64,000 nt of DNA, from contig CAZHOG010000003.1 in assembly GCA_964533935.1 (NCBI GenBank), positions 1 through 64,000 of the forward strand, read 5' to 3'. The stretch comes from RUG14121 sp964533935 (GTDB lineage Bacteria; Bacillota_I; Bacilli_A; RF39; UBA660). This document shows positions 1-9,323 of this stretch, piece by piece (position 1 is the first letter of the stretch; each line of letters begins with the position of its first letter). The notes beneath the pieces were generated by a model. The model was given only the letters and a program-made list of their open reading frames with translations. It was not told the origin of the DNA and searched no databases. Made by a program: the position numbers and the translations under genes.

Positions 1-183
1 CAGACTTCCTACAATTAATAATCTTTTCTTTTTATTTATATTCATATACAATCACTCTATTCTTAATATCATTTTATAATAAATAAAAATTTAAGTAAAT
101 GTATTTTTTTAATTTTATGTAAACATAAATATCTTTACTTAATTCTATTCATATATATTTTTTATATAAAAGCTAATAAAATC
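1..183. other. AT-rich intergenic start of window
   Basis: I see no open reading frame, RNA gene or clear repeat here, only AT-rich sequence before the terminator of the first minus-strand gene. The gene it separates from rseP lies outside the window. Confidence 0.5.
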
Positions 184-219
184 AAAAAAAGCATTGTTAT
201 ATTAATCCAATGCTTTTTT
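184..219 (-). terminator. Intrinsic terminator of rseP
   Basis: A 6-bp stem GCATTG/CAATGC is flanked by an A-run on the left and a T-run on the right, so it can act in both directions. It lies about 35 bases past the rseP stop codon. Confidence 0.7.
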
Positions 220-253
220 CTTGTGAGTTAGTATTCAATTCAAATTAATTTCT

Positions 254-1303
254 TTAAAAAAATCTAATTATATCATGTATTGTAATATATACCATTAATA
301 ACATTAATAATATAAATCCAACAGTATGAAATTTACTTTCTATATTTGCATCTACTGGAGATCCCTTTATTTTTTCAATAATCATAAATAATACTCTTCC
401 ACCATCAAATGCTGGGAATGGTAAAATATTTAAGAATCCAACATTTATACTTAAAAATGCTAATAAATAAATCATATAACTTATTCCATAGCCAATTCCT
501 TGATTAACTACTTCATACATCCCAACTGGACCAGATAATGCATTAAGTGAAAGTTTTCCAGTAAATAAACCACCTAATGTTAGCGCCATAGTTTCTACTA
601 AAGTACCTAATTTAACAAAAGCATATTTTATAGAATTAATAAATCCTTTTTCAGTTCTTGTTTCTACTCTGAATCCAAATGATTTAGTTTCTTCACCTTT
701 TTTATTTTTTGTTATTGTTGGTGTTACATCATAAGCCTCAACTGTACCATCTTGATGTTTTATATCAAATTTATATGTATTATTTTTTGTCTTATAATAT
801 AGTAAAATTTGTGTTTTATCCCAATTAGTTACTTTTTTATCATTAACAGCAACAATTGTATCACCTTTAACAATTCCAACAGAATCCATTGCTGAATTTT
901 CTACAACTTCTGCAATTGTTGATTCTGAATAACTTGCTCCCCATATTAATGAACTAATAAATAATACAACTATTGCTAATATAAAATTATTAGCGACACC
1001 AGCTACTAAAATTATTAATCTTTGCAACCATGGTTTATTACACATTAAACCATCTTTTTTTATTTTATCGTCATCGGCATAAACTTCTCCAGCCATTGAT
1101 ACAAAACCACCAATTGGAAATGCTCTTAGATTATAATCTATTTTATCTTTACCTTTGTGTGTAAAAATAACTGGACCCATTCCAATGGAAAATTCATAAA
1201 TATGTACTCCAAATTTTTTAGCCCAAATAAAATGACCAAACTCATGAATAATAATTATTATTGATAATATAATTATTAAAATTAAAATTGATAATATCCA
1301 CAT
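254..1303 (-). CDS. rseP: RseP/RasP site-2 protease (RIP zinc metalloprotease)
   Basis: Intramembrane zinc metalloprotease of the site-2 protease family, which cleaves anti-sigma factors and leftover signal peptides within the membrane. The zinc motif HEFGH (residues 20-24) sits in the first membrane segment. A PDZ-like domain covers roughly residues 125-205, and the second catalytic motif PFPAFDGGR is near residue 295. At 349 residues it is shorter than B. subtilis RasP (about 420) but complete. It starts 13 bases after cdsA, the usual cdsA-rseP order, and has a good AAGGAG ribosome site. The region points to envelope stress or signal peptide turnover. Confidence 0.95.
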   Translation of the reverse strand: MWILSILILIIILSIIIIIHEFGHFIWAKKFGVHIYEFSIGMGPVIFTHKGKDKIDYNLRAFPIGGFVSMAGEVYADDDKIKKDGLMCNKPWLQRLIILVAGVANNFILAIVVLFISSLIWGASYSESTIAEVVENSAMDSVGIVKGDTIVAVNDKKVTNWDKTQILLYYKTKNNTYKFDIKHQDGTVEAYDVTPTITKNKKGEETKSFGFRVETRTEKGFINSIKYAFVKLGTLVETMALTLGGLFTGKLSLNALSGPVGMYEVVNQGIGYGISYMIYLLAFLSINVGFLNILPFPAFDGGRVLFMIIEKIKGSPVDANIESKFHTVGFILLMLLMVYITIHDIIRFF

Positions 1304-1316
1304 AACTTTTTTCTCC

Positions 1317-2111
1317 TTAAACTATTGAAAATAATATAATATATGCTAATGTAACAAATATTAGACTATCTAATCTATCAAGTATTCCACCATGTCCTGG
1401 CATTATATTTGAAAAATCTTTAATTTCATTTTCTCTTTTAATTTTACTAAATAATAAATCTCCAAATTGACCTATTATTGATAATATTATTGTAACAATT
1501 ATTATTATAAATATATTTTTATTTCCTATTAAAATATAATAAAATGTACTAGCTACTGCAGTAGCTACAACTGTACCTAACACTGAACCTTCTACAGTTT
1601 TATTAGGTGAAACATGAGGAATTAATTTATGTTTTCCTACTAGCATTCCTAATAACATAGCAAACATATCTGTCATTGTAGTAATTAATACTAAATATAC
1701 TAAATGCATTATATCTAACATTCTAATTAAAATTAAAGAATTAAATACTAAACCTAAAAATACTACACATGCTATTAAATATAATGCATCTCTTGTTGTA
1801 TATTTTTCATCCTTATATAAAACTGTTGGTATTAAAAGTGCTAAAAAAGTAATAGCTAAACCTCTGTATGTTAATCCAAATGCTATTGAATATCCATCAA
1901 ATTCTGAATATGCTAATAATAATAAACAAACATATGCAATTAAAGTCATAAAATCCGGAATCTTTTTATGAGCGTTTTTTAAATCAATTAATTCCTTTAA
2001 ACCTAAAACACTAATTATTCCAGCACCAATGGCAAAATATTTTCCGCCAAGTATAACTAATGGAACAATTATTATAAGTGCTACAATAGCACTAATTATT
2101 CTTTTTTTCAT
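1317..2111 (-). CDS. cdsA: Phosphatidate cytidylyltransferase CdsA
   Basis: Integral membrane enzyme making CDP-diacylglycerol from phosphatidic acid and CTP, the branch point for phosphatidylglycerol and cardiolipin. The polytopic 264-residue protein carries the family signature near residues 220-250: a KR pair, then KD, and a PGHGGILDR run with the metal-binding Asp. SPNKTVEGS upstream is also typical. It is immediately upstream of rseP in the same transcription unit. Length is normal for the family. Confidence 0.96.
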   Translation of the reverse strand: MKKRIISAIVALIIIVPLVILGGKYFAIGAGIISVLGLKELIDLKNAHKKIPDFMTLIAYVCLLLLAYSEFDGYSIAFGLTYRGLAITFLALLIPTVLYKDEKYTTRDALYLIACVVFLGLVFNSLILIRMLDIMHLVYLVLITTMTDMFAMLLGMLVGKHKLIPHVSPNKTVEGSVLGTVVATAVASTFYYILIGNKNIFIIIIVTIILSIIGQFGDLLFSKIKRENEIKDFSNIMPGHGGILDRLDSLIFVTLAYIILFSIV

Positions 2112-2171
2112 TATATTCTCCTATTTCCAAACTATTAAAATTATACTACTTTGATAAAAATAAAGCAATTT

Positions 2172-3254
2172 TTATAAATCTTCATTGTCAAGTTCTGTAA
2201 CTTCACAATAGTTATTATCTAAAGATAAAGATTTATTACCAATAATAATATCTTTTTTATTTTCACAAACTAAAATATTATAATCATTAAATTCATATAA
2301 TTCATTTTTTATAGTATCATTATTAATTTTATTATTATATTCTACCAATAATTCAGACAACTCTATTTTTTTATCTTTTAAAGCATAACTTAATTCATAG
2401 ACTTCATTTTCTTCATAAATAATATATAAATTATTTAAACAACTTGTATAATAATTTAAATCTTCTGTTTTAACATATTCTTTTTTATCTTTTTCACAGC
2501 TTTTAGAATTCACAACATTTATTGAGAAATTGTCATATAAATCTTCATCATCTAAATAGGCATCTTTAATAACTATTGTATAATTTCCAGATGTATTTTC
2601 TAATTTAGATATTTTTCCAACTATCTTAACATTATCATAAACCTTTAATTTTTCATTATTATATGAATTATTTAAATAAAATTTAAAAGTTATATTATCA
2701 TTAAAAATTACATTACCATTAATTGAATCTTCTCCAACAGAAAATGATTGCATATCTATTATATTATTGCCCTCTTTAAAACTAACTTTACCATTAAATA
2801 CATAAAATTTGTCTTTATAGTTTTTAAAATTTGTTATTACATCTGATGCTAATGAATTAATATTTTTTTCATCCATTGAATTAATATCACATACATCGCT
2901 TTTTTGATAAAAGAAATCATAATATTCTATATCCGTGCAATTATATATTCTATAAAAAATACTATTATAATTTTTAAAATTATTACTTGAAACAACTTCT
3001 TTAGCAAAGATTGGATTGCAATCAAATTTATAAGTTAAAACAGTGTCTATTGTATATAAAAATGTTAATAAAATAAATGGCATTAAAAAGATAATTATTC
3101 TTCTTTTAGGTTTCTTATAAATTAATGCTATTTCTATTAATAGTACTCCTAACAATAATTCTAATAATCTTGCATAGTCAAATTTTTTTAAAATAAAGCT
3201 AACTACTATTACAATAATTCCAATTACATTTAAAATTTTAGTAACATTTTTCAT
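2172..3254 (-). CDS. Unknown membrane-anchored protein
   Basis: I do not recognise this 360-residue protein. About two or three hydrophobic segments occupy the first 90 residues, followed by a hydrophilic, Asn/Asp-rich extracytoplasmic part. Residues around 155-245 alternate short beta-like stretches such as NVKIVGKISKL, reminiscent of an OB-fold/tRNA_anti-like domain, but this is only an impression. I chose the internal ATG at 3254 because AGGTG lies just upstream; an upstream in-frame ATG at 3308 has no ribosome site. It lies between hup and cdsA and appears to have its own promoter, since a terminator separates it from hup. Confidence 0.6.
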   Translation of the reverse strand: MKNVTKILNVIGIIVIVVSFILKKFDYARLLELLLGVLLIEIALIYKKPKRRIIIFLMPFILLTFLYTIDTVLTYKFDCNPIFAKEVVSSNNFKNYNSIFYRIYNCTDIEYYDFFYQKSDVCDINSMDEKNINSLASDVITNFKNYKDKFYVFNGKVSFKEGNNIIDMQSFSVGEDSINGNVIFNDNITFKFYLNNSYNNEKLKVYDNVKIVGKISKLENTSGNYTIVIKDAYLDDEDLYDNFSINVVNSKSCEKDKKEYVKTEDLNYYTSCLNNLYIIYEENEVYELSYALKDKKIELSELLVEYNNKINNDTIKNELYEFNDYNILVCENKKDIIIGNKSLSLDNNYCEVTELDNEDL

Positions 3255-3293
3255 ATGAACACCTACCCTTAATATCATTATAACAAAGTAAAT

Positions 3294-3323
3294 AAAAAAA
3301 ATTAACATAAAACTATGTTAATT
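3294..3323 (-). terminator. Intrinsic terminator of hup
   Basis: Stem TTAACAT/ATGTTAA with a 6-base loop, followed on the minus strand by eight U residues. It lies about 30 bases past the hup stop codon. Confidence 0.75.
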
Positions 3324-3350
3324 TTCTTTCAGTTTACTATTATTTATAAA

Positions 3351-3623
3351 TTAGTTAATAGCTTCTTTTAATTTGCTTCCAGCTTTGAATGATGCAACAG
3401 TCTTAGCAGGAATTTTGATTGCTTCTTTAGTTAAAGGGTTAATTCCTTCACGAGCAGCTCTTTCTTTAGCACTAAAAGTACCAAAACCAACTAAAGCAAC
3501 TTTTCCTTCTTCTTTAAGTCCTTTAGTAATTCCTTCGATAACTGCATCTAATGCTCTAGTAGCATCTGCTTTTGATAGTCCTGCTGTTTCAGCAACATAT
3601 AAAACTAATTCTGCTTTTCCCAT
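3351..3623 (-). CDS. hup: HU family DNA-binding protein
   Basis: Nucleoid-associated histone-like protein that bends and compacts DNA. The 90-residue product has the whole HU fold, including the GFGTF motif and the INPLTKEAIKIPA beta-arm stretch. An ATG at 3623 with GGGAGG seven bases upstream is the true start; a longer upstream reading is spurious. Placement downstream of spoIVA matches B. subtilis, where hbs follows spoIVA. Codon use is richer than that of its neighbours, as expected for a highly expressed gene. Confidence 0.97.
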   Translation of the reverse strand: MGKAELVLYVAETAGLSKADATRALDAVIEGITKGLKEEGKVALVGFGTFSAKERAAREGINPLTKEAIKIPAKTVASFKAGSKLKEAIN

Positions 3624-3729
3624 AATTTTTACCTCCCAATAAAAATGTTTATTATAAGGCGTATCGTCCTTACATATTAAAAATAGCAAAAATAAAAACG
3701 AAATGCAATATAAAATAGAAAATGTCATA

Positions 3730-3769
3730 AAAAAAGACAAATATTTGCCATATCTCAGGCATTTATTTG
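3730..3769 (-). terminator. Intrinsic terminator after the spoIVA-linked unknown gene
   Basis: Two-part stem CAAATA/TATTTG and TGCC/GGCA with an 8-base loop, followed by a run of U on the minus strand. It separates the gene ending at 3774 from hup. Confidence 0.75.
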
Positions 3770-3773
3770 ACCT

Positions 3774-4481
3774 TTATTTTACATTTCTAGTTCTACTTGG
3801 TATTCTTTTTTGTAATGCTTTATTATCTAAATATTTAATATAATTCTTATTTTTATATCCTTGATAAAAACAGTCATCATATCTTGATAATTTGGCAGCC
3901 AAATCAATACATGAATTATATAAATCATTTTCTATATTAGAAACTATATCCATAAATAATTTACAAAATTCACTATTACTCTTTATGAAATCAAATTTAG
4001 TAAGAATTTTATTTTGTAAATTATAATAAATACTTTTATCTTGTAAACAAGAACCAATCTTTTCTAAATCTTTTGAATATTTATCAACTATTATCTCTGT
4101 AGTTTCATTAATAATTGCATAGTAATAATCTATAATTTGTTTACTAATAATAACTGAATCAAAGCCACTATCATATGAAACATTATTAGATTCAACTAAT
4201 AAGATTTTTCTTTCTTCATCAGTTAAACTTAATAAATAATCAAAAATATATGTATATCTAAAGAAATATTCTTCAGGTATTTTAAACATAGATTTAGATA
4301 ATTCATCATATTCTTTTTCGCTAATATTAAAAATATCTTCAGCTTTTTTAAAGAAATTATTAACTTTTATTTCATCAAATAAAATATCATAATTTTCTGT
4401 CTTATTTTTTAATACTTTTATATAATCAGCATTTTCACTATTTTTTTGTAATAATATTGGTCTTCCAAATCTTATTTTCAT
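3774..4481 (-). CDS. Unknown protein between spoIVA and hup
   Basis: Unrecognised 235-residue soluble protein with high helix potential and no signal peptide or membrane segment. The start at 4481 is set by GGGGAG placed about eight bases upstream. It begins 57 bases after spoIVA, with no terminator visible between them, and ends at its own terminator before hup. Co-transcription with spoIVA would make it a mother-cell sporulation gene candidate; that is inference from position only. Confidence 0.65.
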   Translation of the reverse strand: MKIRFGRPILLQKNSENADYIKVLKNKTENYDILFDEIKVNNFFKKAEDIFNISEKEYDELSKSMFKIPEEYFFRYTYIFDYLLSLTDEERKILLVESNNVSYDSGFDSVIISKQIIDYYYAIINETTEIIVDKYSKDLEKIGSCLQDKSIYYNLQNKILTKFDFIKSNSEFCKLFMDIVSNIENDLYNSCIDLAAKLSRYDDCFYQGYKNKNYIKYLDNKALQKRIPSRTRNVK

Positions 4482-4538
4482 AAAAATATCTCCCCTTTTC
4501 GTGAGAGATATATTATCACAACAATAAAATATTGTCAA

Positions 4539-6017
4539 TTATAGCACTATTGCTATTAAGTTATTTGCTCCCTTGTTAACTATCTTAGTTACAGTTTGAC
4601 TTAATTTATATCTTGTATTTTCTGGCATTATTGATAATTTTGCTTGAATACCTTCTTTAACTATTTCATCTAAGCTTCTTCCAAATATTTCACTTTTCCA
4701 AATATTTGATGGATCTGTTTCATAGTCTTTCATTAAATAATTAATTAATTCTTTACTTTGAATTTCACTTCCTATAATTGGTTCAAAAGTACTTTCTACA
4801 TCAACTTTCATTAAGTGAATTGAACTTGCAACAGCTTTTAATTTAACACCAAATCTACTTCCCTGTTTAATAATTTCTGGGTTTTCAAGTTTCATATCTT
4901 TTAATGTTGGATAGACAATTCCATAGCCAGTACTTCTAGCCATTTTTAAGGCGCTTTTTATTGAATCAAATTCTTCTTTAGTTTCTTTATAACTTGCAAA
5001 GATTTGTAATAAACTGGCCTTTGTAGCAACAGTACTTCCCATAATATCTTTTAATACTTTATTATATAATTCATTGCTGCTTTCTAAATTCAGAGTAACT
5101 ATTCCCGTTGCTGCATCAAGATCACTTATATAAGCTTTGCTAATAAATTCACTATCTTTATAGTATTTAATAATACTATCAGTATCTTTAACTTTATTAA
5201 CATTAACAATACTTTCTTTTATTTTTTCTAAATAATGTTTTTTAACTTCATGAGTATTTGGTAGAACATGTACCCATTTTGGCATATTGATTTTTATATC
5301 TAATAATGGAAATTCATACAAAGCAGTTCTTAATACTTCCATTATTTCTGTTTCTTTCATTGTTTCTACACTAATAGGTAATACAGGAACATCATATTTA
5401 TTTGTTAATTCTGTTTTTATATCTAAAGCCCTATTAGAAGTTGGATGAGTAGTATTAAGTATTACTATAAATGGTTTTCCTAATTCTTTTAACTCAGTTA
5501 TTACTTTTTCTTCAGCTTCAATATAACTTTCTCTTTTGATTTCACCAAACGAACCATCTGTTGTTACAACAATTCCAATTGTTGAATGATCTTCTATAAC
5601 TTTTTTAGTTCCAATTTCTGCAGCTTCTACAAAAGGTATATGATCATCAAACCATGGTGTCTTTACCATTCTTGGATTACCATCTTCATCTTCATAACCT
5701 AAACTATCTTTTACCACATATCCAACACAATCCACTAATTTAATATTAGTAGAAAATTCATCAATCTTTATTTTTGCACCATTAGAAGGAACAAATTTAG
5801 GTTCTGTAGTCATTATAGTTTTACCAGAAGCACTTTGAGGTATTTCATCTAAACATTTTTTCTTTTCGTATTCATCTTCTATATTATTTACAACTAAATT
5901 TTCAATAAATTTCTTTATAAATGTAGACTTACCAGTTCTAACTGCTCCTACAACACCTAAATAGATTTCCCCATTTCCTCTTTTAGCAATAGATGCTAAT
6001 ATTTCAGTTTTCTCCAT
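4539..6017 (-). CDS. spoIVA: Stage IV sporulation protein A (coat morphogenetic ATPase)
   Basis: ATPase that polymerises on the forespore surface and forms the basement layer for spore coat assembly. The 492-residue product follows B. subtilis SpoIVA throughout. It has the P-loop GAVRTGKS (24-31), the PQSASGKTIMTTEPKFVP block, the VDCVGY switch region and a conserved C-terminus ending in LIAIVL. Length is the same as in Bacillus. A ribosome site GAAAGAGG precedes the ATG, and a sigma-E-like promoter lies upstream. It is diagnostic for an endospore programme. Confidence 0.98.
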   Translation of the reverse strand: MEKTEILASIAKRGNGEIYLGVVGAVRTGKSTFIKKFIENLVVNNIEDEYEKKKCLDEIPQSASGKTIMTTEPKFVPSNGAKIKIDEFSTNIKLVDCVGYVVKDSLGYEDEDGNPRMVKTPWFDDHIPFVEAAEIGTKKVIEDHSTIGIVVTTDGSFGEIKRESYIEAEEKVITELKELGKPFIVILNTTHPTSNRALDIKTELTNKYDVPVLPISVETMKETEIMEVLRTALYEFPLLDIKINMPKWVHVLPNTHEVKKHYLEKIKESIVNVNKVKDTDSIIKYYKDSEFISKAYISDLDAATGIVTLNLESSNELYNKVLKDIMGSTVATKASLLQIFASYKETKEEFDSIKSALKMARSTGYGIVYPTLKDMKLENPEIIKQGSRFGVKLKAVASSIHLMKVDVESTFEPIIGSEIQSKELINYLMKDYETDPSNIWKSEIFGRSLDEIVKEGIQAKLSIMPENTRYKLSQTVTKIVNKGANNLIAIVL

Positions 6018-6047
6018 TTAAATAACCTCTTTCAATTTTTCTAATTA

Positions 6048-6076
6048 ATACTATGAAAGAAATTGTTCATATATTC
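6048..6076 (-). promoter_or_regulatory. Candidate sigma-E promoter of spoIVA
   Basis: On the minus strand GAATATA (6076-6070) and CATAGTAT (6055-6048) are separated by exactly 14 bases. This resembles the B. subtilis sigma-E consensus (GHATATT, 14 bases, CATACAHT) with 6/7 and 6/8 matches, and it sits about 30 bases upstream of the spoIVA start. spoIVA is a known sigma-E target in Bacillus. Confidence 0.5.
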
Positions 6077-6095
6077 TCTAATTATTTAAATACAT

Positions 6096-6127
6096 TAAAA
6101 ATCTAGATATCTTATCTATCTAGATTA
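6096..6127 (-). terminator. Intrinsic terminator of the transglutaminase-like gene
   Basis: Stem AATCTAGAT/ATCTAGATT followed by a short U-run on the minus strand, overlapping the end of the gene at 6112. Confidence 0.6.
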
Positions 6128-7044
6128 ATCTTTGTTCTAATTAATTTTAAATTATCTTCTACATTATTCCTATAATTATTTATATTTTCAATATTAGCAA
6201 TACTATTAAAATATAATTGTTCACATAATTCTTTATTTTCTCTCATTATTTTTGCTCCATTAAATAATAAATCATGAAATTTATCCCCTGTCTTTTTTAA
6301 TTTAGCAACACTCATATTATCAAAAAAAGCTTTCATTTCATCTACTGAAAAATTATTATATATTACTAAACTAAGAGGATTAATTTTTATTTTACCTTTT
6401 CCAACTAACATATCACCATAACAATTATTTATACTAAATAGCATTATATTTGTTGGATCATAAATATAAAAATAATTTTTATATGGAATTAAAATAGTAG
6501 CATGATTAAATTTACTTTCTTTTTCATTACTGCCAATATCCAAACAATCTTTATGCATTAATCCATTAGTATCATTTCTATTTATATTTAATGTCATATA
6601 ATCTGATTGTATTTTAAAAATATTACTATCCATATAATAAGCACTATGATAATTAGCATTTAGACAATCTTTAAATAATCTTGATATATGTCTACAGCAC
6701 CCTTTTCCAGATATAACATTTAAACCTAACTTATGCATTTCGATATCATCTAAAGTACTATCATACATGAAACTATGCTCAAAAGAAATGTAGCCTTCCC
6801 ATACTAAATATGATAATGCACCTAAATACTCAAATAAACTATCTTGATTTATTATTGAATTTATAACTCTGTTTACTCGATTAATTATTTCTAAATAATT
6901 TTTACAATAAATTTCATTTTGTTCTAAAAATATTTCTTCTTGATTATTATAGTACTTTTGATAGTTTAATACTTTTTTATAAACATTACTATCACTATCA
7001 TATTCTAAAGATTCAAGAAATCCTAAATTAAATAATTCTTCCAT
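6112..7044 (-). CDS. Putative transglutaminase-like cysteine protein
   Basis: A 310-residue soluble protein. A Cys-His-Asp order typical of transglutaminase-like folds can be read: Cys116/Cys117 in GKGCCRH at the start of a helix, His181 in FNHATIL and Asp196 in IYDPTN, each in the expected local context. I know of no named homologue. It lies directly upstream of spoIVA but carries its own terminator, so it is probably a separate unit. Enzymatic activity is inferred; the protein could instead be a peptidase of the same fold or an inactive relative. Confidence 0.5.
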   Translation of the reverse strand: MEELFNLGFLESLEYDSDSNVYKKVLNYQKYYNNQEEIFLEQNEIYCKNYLEIINRVNRVINSIINQDSLFEYLGALSYLVWEGYISFEHSFMYDSTLDDIEMHKLGLNVISGKGCCRHISRLFKDCLNANYHSAYYMDSNIFKIQSDYMTLNINRNDTNGLMHKDCLDIGSNEKESKFNHATILIPYKNYFYIYDPTNIMLFSINNCYGDMLVGKGKIKINPLSLVIYNNFSVDEMKAFFDNMSVAKLKKTGDKFHDLLFNGAKIMRENKELCEQLYFNSIANIENINNYRNNVEDNLKLIRTKINLDR

Positions 7045-7101
7045 ATTATTCCCCTTAAAATATTACTATGTATATTAACACTATAGATTTATTATTACAA
7101 T

Positions 7102-7127
7102 AAAAAATAATTTGCGATAGCAAATCA
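7102..7127 (-). terminator. Intrinsic terminator of the ABC transporter operon
   Basis: Stem ATTTGC/GCAAAT with a 4-base loop, followed by a U-rich tract on the minus strand at the end of the ATPase gene. Confidence 0.6.
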
Positions 7128-7778
7128 TTTCTTCTTTAATTCGTATAATACATCTGCTTTATCAGCAACATTCTTTGAATGAGTAACAATTATTATACAT
7201 TTGTTTTGTTTATAAGCTAAGTCTTTAAATATATTAATTATTTCATTTTCAGTTTCAGGATCTAAATTACCTGTTGGTTCATCAGCTAATATAATTTTGG
7301 GATTATATGATAAGCTTCTAGCTATAGCAACTCTTTGTTGTTCTCCACCAGATAATTTTAAAACTCTTCTAGATGCTTTATCACTATTTAAACCGACACT
7401 TTCAAGAAGGCTTAAAGCTTTTTCTTTTTTATTATTGCAATCAACTTTACTTATATCCATAGACAATATTACATTTTCTAAAGCAGTCATATGTGGTAGT
7501 AAATTATAACTTTGAAATATAATTCCAATATCTTTACTACGATACTTGTCTAAATCCATTTTGCTTAAATCTTTATTATTAAATTTTATAGACCCAAATT
7601 CAGCTTTTTCTAATCCAGATATTAAAGATAATAGTGTTGTTTTACCACTTCCACTTTTACCTTTTATTGCATATATTTTTCCTAATTCAAAATCATAGTT
7701 TAAATTTTTAAAAACAAAATCATCACTACTTGCATCACTATATCTATATGCTAAATTTTTTATTTCTAATATTTTCAT
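7125..7778 (-). CDS. ABC transporter ATP-binding protein (MacB/LolD type)
   Basis: Cytoplasmic ATPase subunit of a MacB-type exporter or mechanotransmission complex. It has Walker A GKSGSGKT (40-47), the signature LSGGEQQR, Walker B ILADEPTGN and the switch His in VTHS. The 217-residue length suits this subfamily. It starts one base after the stop of the permease gene and has an AGGAG ribosome site, so the two are co-transcribed and likely form one complex. The substrate cannot be told from sequence; candidates are peptides, lipoproteins or antimicrobials. Confidence 0.93.
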   Translation of the reverse strand: MKILEIKNLAYRYSDASSDDFVFKNLNYDFELGKIYAIKGKSGSGKTTLLSLISGLEKAEFGSIKFNNKDLSKMDLDKYRSKDIGIIFQSYNLLPHMTALENVILSMDISKVDCNNKKEKALSLLESVGLNSDKASRRVLKLSGGEQQRVAIARSLSYNPKIILADEPTGNLDPETENEIINIFKDLAYKQNKCIIIVTHSKNVADKADVLYELKKK

Positions 7779-7779
7779 A

Positions 7780-9231
7780 TTAACTCCTTTCCTTTAATAT
7801 AGTAAGTGGTGAGAATCTTTGAATATTTATCATTGAAGCTAACGAACTTATAAAGCTTAAAACAATTCCTAATCCAATTAATTCTATAATTACTTTTATA
7901 TCTACCACTGCCTTAATACTAGTAATTTTATCTACACTAACTACTCCATTAAATTTATTTATTTTTGATTTATCAAATTCCCCAGGAGCCCCAAAGTTAT
8001 TTTCTATTTCATTATAACTATTTTTTGATGATTCGATTTCACTAGCCAGTAAATTATTTGCAACGGGAACACTTATTAATGATCCTACAGCTGTACCAAT
8101 TACTAAAGATAACATTGAAATTGAAAGTATTTCTATAATAAATTGACTAGCAAGAGCACTTTTTTTCATGCCTATTGTTCTTAATACCCCTATTTCATAT
8201 TTTCTTTCACGGACATTTATCATATTTAATACAAATAATACTATTCCACCAATAATTAGAGTAATTATTAAGAAAGTAGTTGCAAATGTTTTTACATTAG
8301 TAATGGAAGCAGTTTCTCCTTCAATTTGATCTAAATTAGTAGAAACACTAAAATATTCACTCATCCCTTTTTCTTTCAATTCATTTTCAAAATCAGTAAT
8401 AACATCTTTTCCTGTTAAAATAAATGTTGGTGTTACTCTTGATTCCAACTCTTCATCATCATTTAATATTTGTTCAATAACTGTTGTATTAGTAATTATT
8501 GTATTAGCAGAATTAGAGAACATACTCATACGACTATCATTTGATTCAGTATTGTCACTATAGATACCTACAATAGTTAATTCATATGTTAATTTTTTAT
8601 TATCAGGGTTAACAAAAGTAATTGTGTCTCCAACACTTAAGTCATTAGCGGATGCTAATTCTTCATTTATTAATATATCAGTACTTTCAAAATTTGTTGA
8701 AACAGCACCATCAGTAATTGTATAATTTCCTTCAATAAAATCACTCATGGCATTAATACTTGAATACCCTGTTAACGTAAAATCAGCTGAAGATGTTTCT
8801 TGAGGATTACTCATTCCTCCAAACCCCTTCTTAGATGAATCATCATCAGATCTGGTAGATGTAACTTTTTCAATGTCATCACTATTTAAACTAGTTTTAT
8901 TAGTATAATAATAATCAGTAACATATTTACTATCTCCATAATTTTCTATATCTTCAACAGTAATTGATTCAATATCATTATATTCATCAATCTTTTCATC
9001 CATTGAATCACTAGTTGGATCAAATCCATCCATGAAATTCTTTCTATCCATGCCAATGCTAGCAGTTATTTCATAACTATCTTCATATGAATTAATTAAT
9101 GTGTTAGCAGAATTTCTAATTGCAAGCGATACAGCTATTGCACACGCTATAACAATAAATATTACTCCAATTAATAAATTTCTCCCCTTATTTCTTTTTA
9201 TTGATAATATTGCATTTTTAAATATATACAT
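7780..9231 (-). CDS. ABC transporter permease (MacB/FtsX family)
   Basis: A 483-residue membrane subunit with the MacB/FtsX layout: one membrane segment near residues 18-38, a large extracytoplasmic domain to about 305, then three membrane segments. The segment with RERKYEIGVLRTIGM between helices is the typical coupling stretch of this family. The external domain contains a Ser/Asp-rich insertion around residues 100-145. It pairs with the ATPase gene one base downstream. An AGGAG site precedes the ATG. Confidence 0.9.
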   Translation of the reverse strand: MYIFKNAILSIKRNKGRNLLIGVIFIVIACAIAVSLAIRNSANTLINSYEDSYEITASIGMDRKNFMDGFDPTSDSMDEKIDEYNDIESITVEDIENYGDSKYVTDYYYTNKTSLNSDDIEKVTSTRSDDDSSKKGFGGMSNPQETSSADFTLTGYSSINAMSDFIEGNYTITDGAVSTNFESTDILINEELASANDLSVGDTITFVNPDNKKLTYELTIVGIYSDNTESNDSRMSMFSNSANTIITNTTVIEQILNDDEELESRVTPTFILTGKDVITDFENELKEKGMSEYFSVSTNLDQIEGETASITNVKTFATTFLIITLIIGGIVLFVLNMINVRERKYEIGVLRTIGMKKSALASQFIIEILSISMLSLVIGTAVGSLISVPVANNLLASEIESSKNSYNEIENNFGAPGEFDKSKINKFNGVVSVDKITSIKAVVDIKVIIELIGLGIVLSFISSLASMINIQRFSPLTILKERS

Positions 9232-9293
9232 AATTATCTCCTTTCTACTACTTCATTCTATTAATTAACTGTGAAGTAATAGTGAAATTAAAA

Positions 9294-9323
9294 TGAAAAA
9301 AATATGATATTACTCATATTTTA
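9294..9323 (-). terminator. Intrinsic terminator of the spoVIF-like gene
   Basis: Stem AATATGA/TCATATT with a 6-base loop followed by a U-run on the minus strand; it overlaps the last codons of the gene. Confidence 0.6.
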
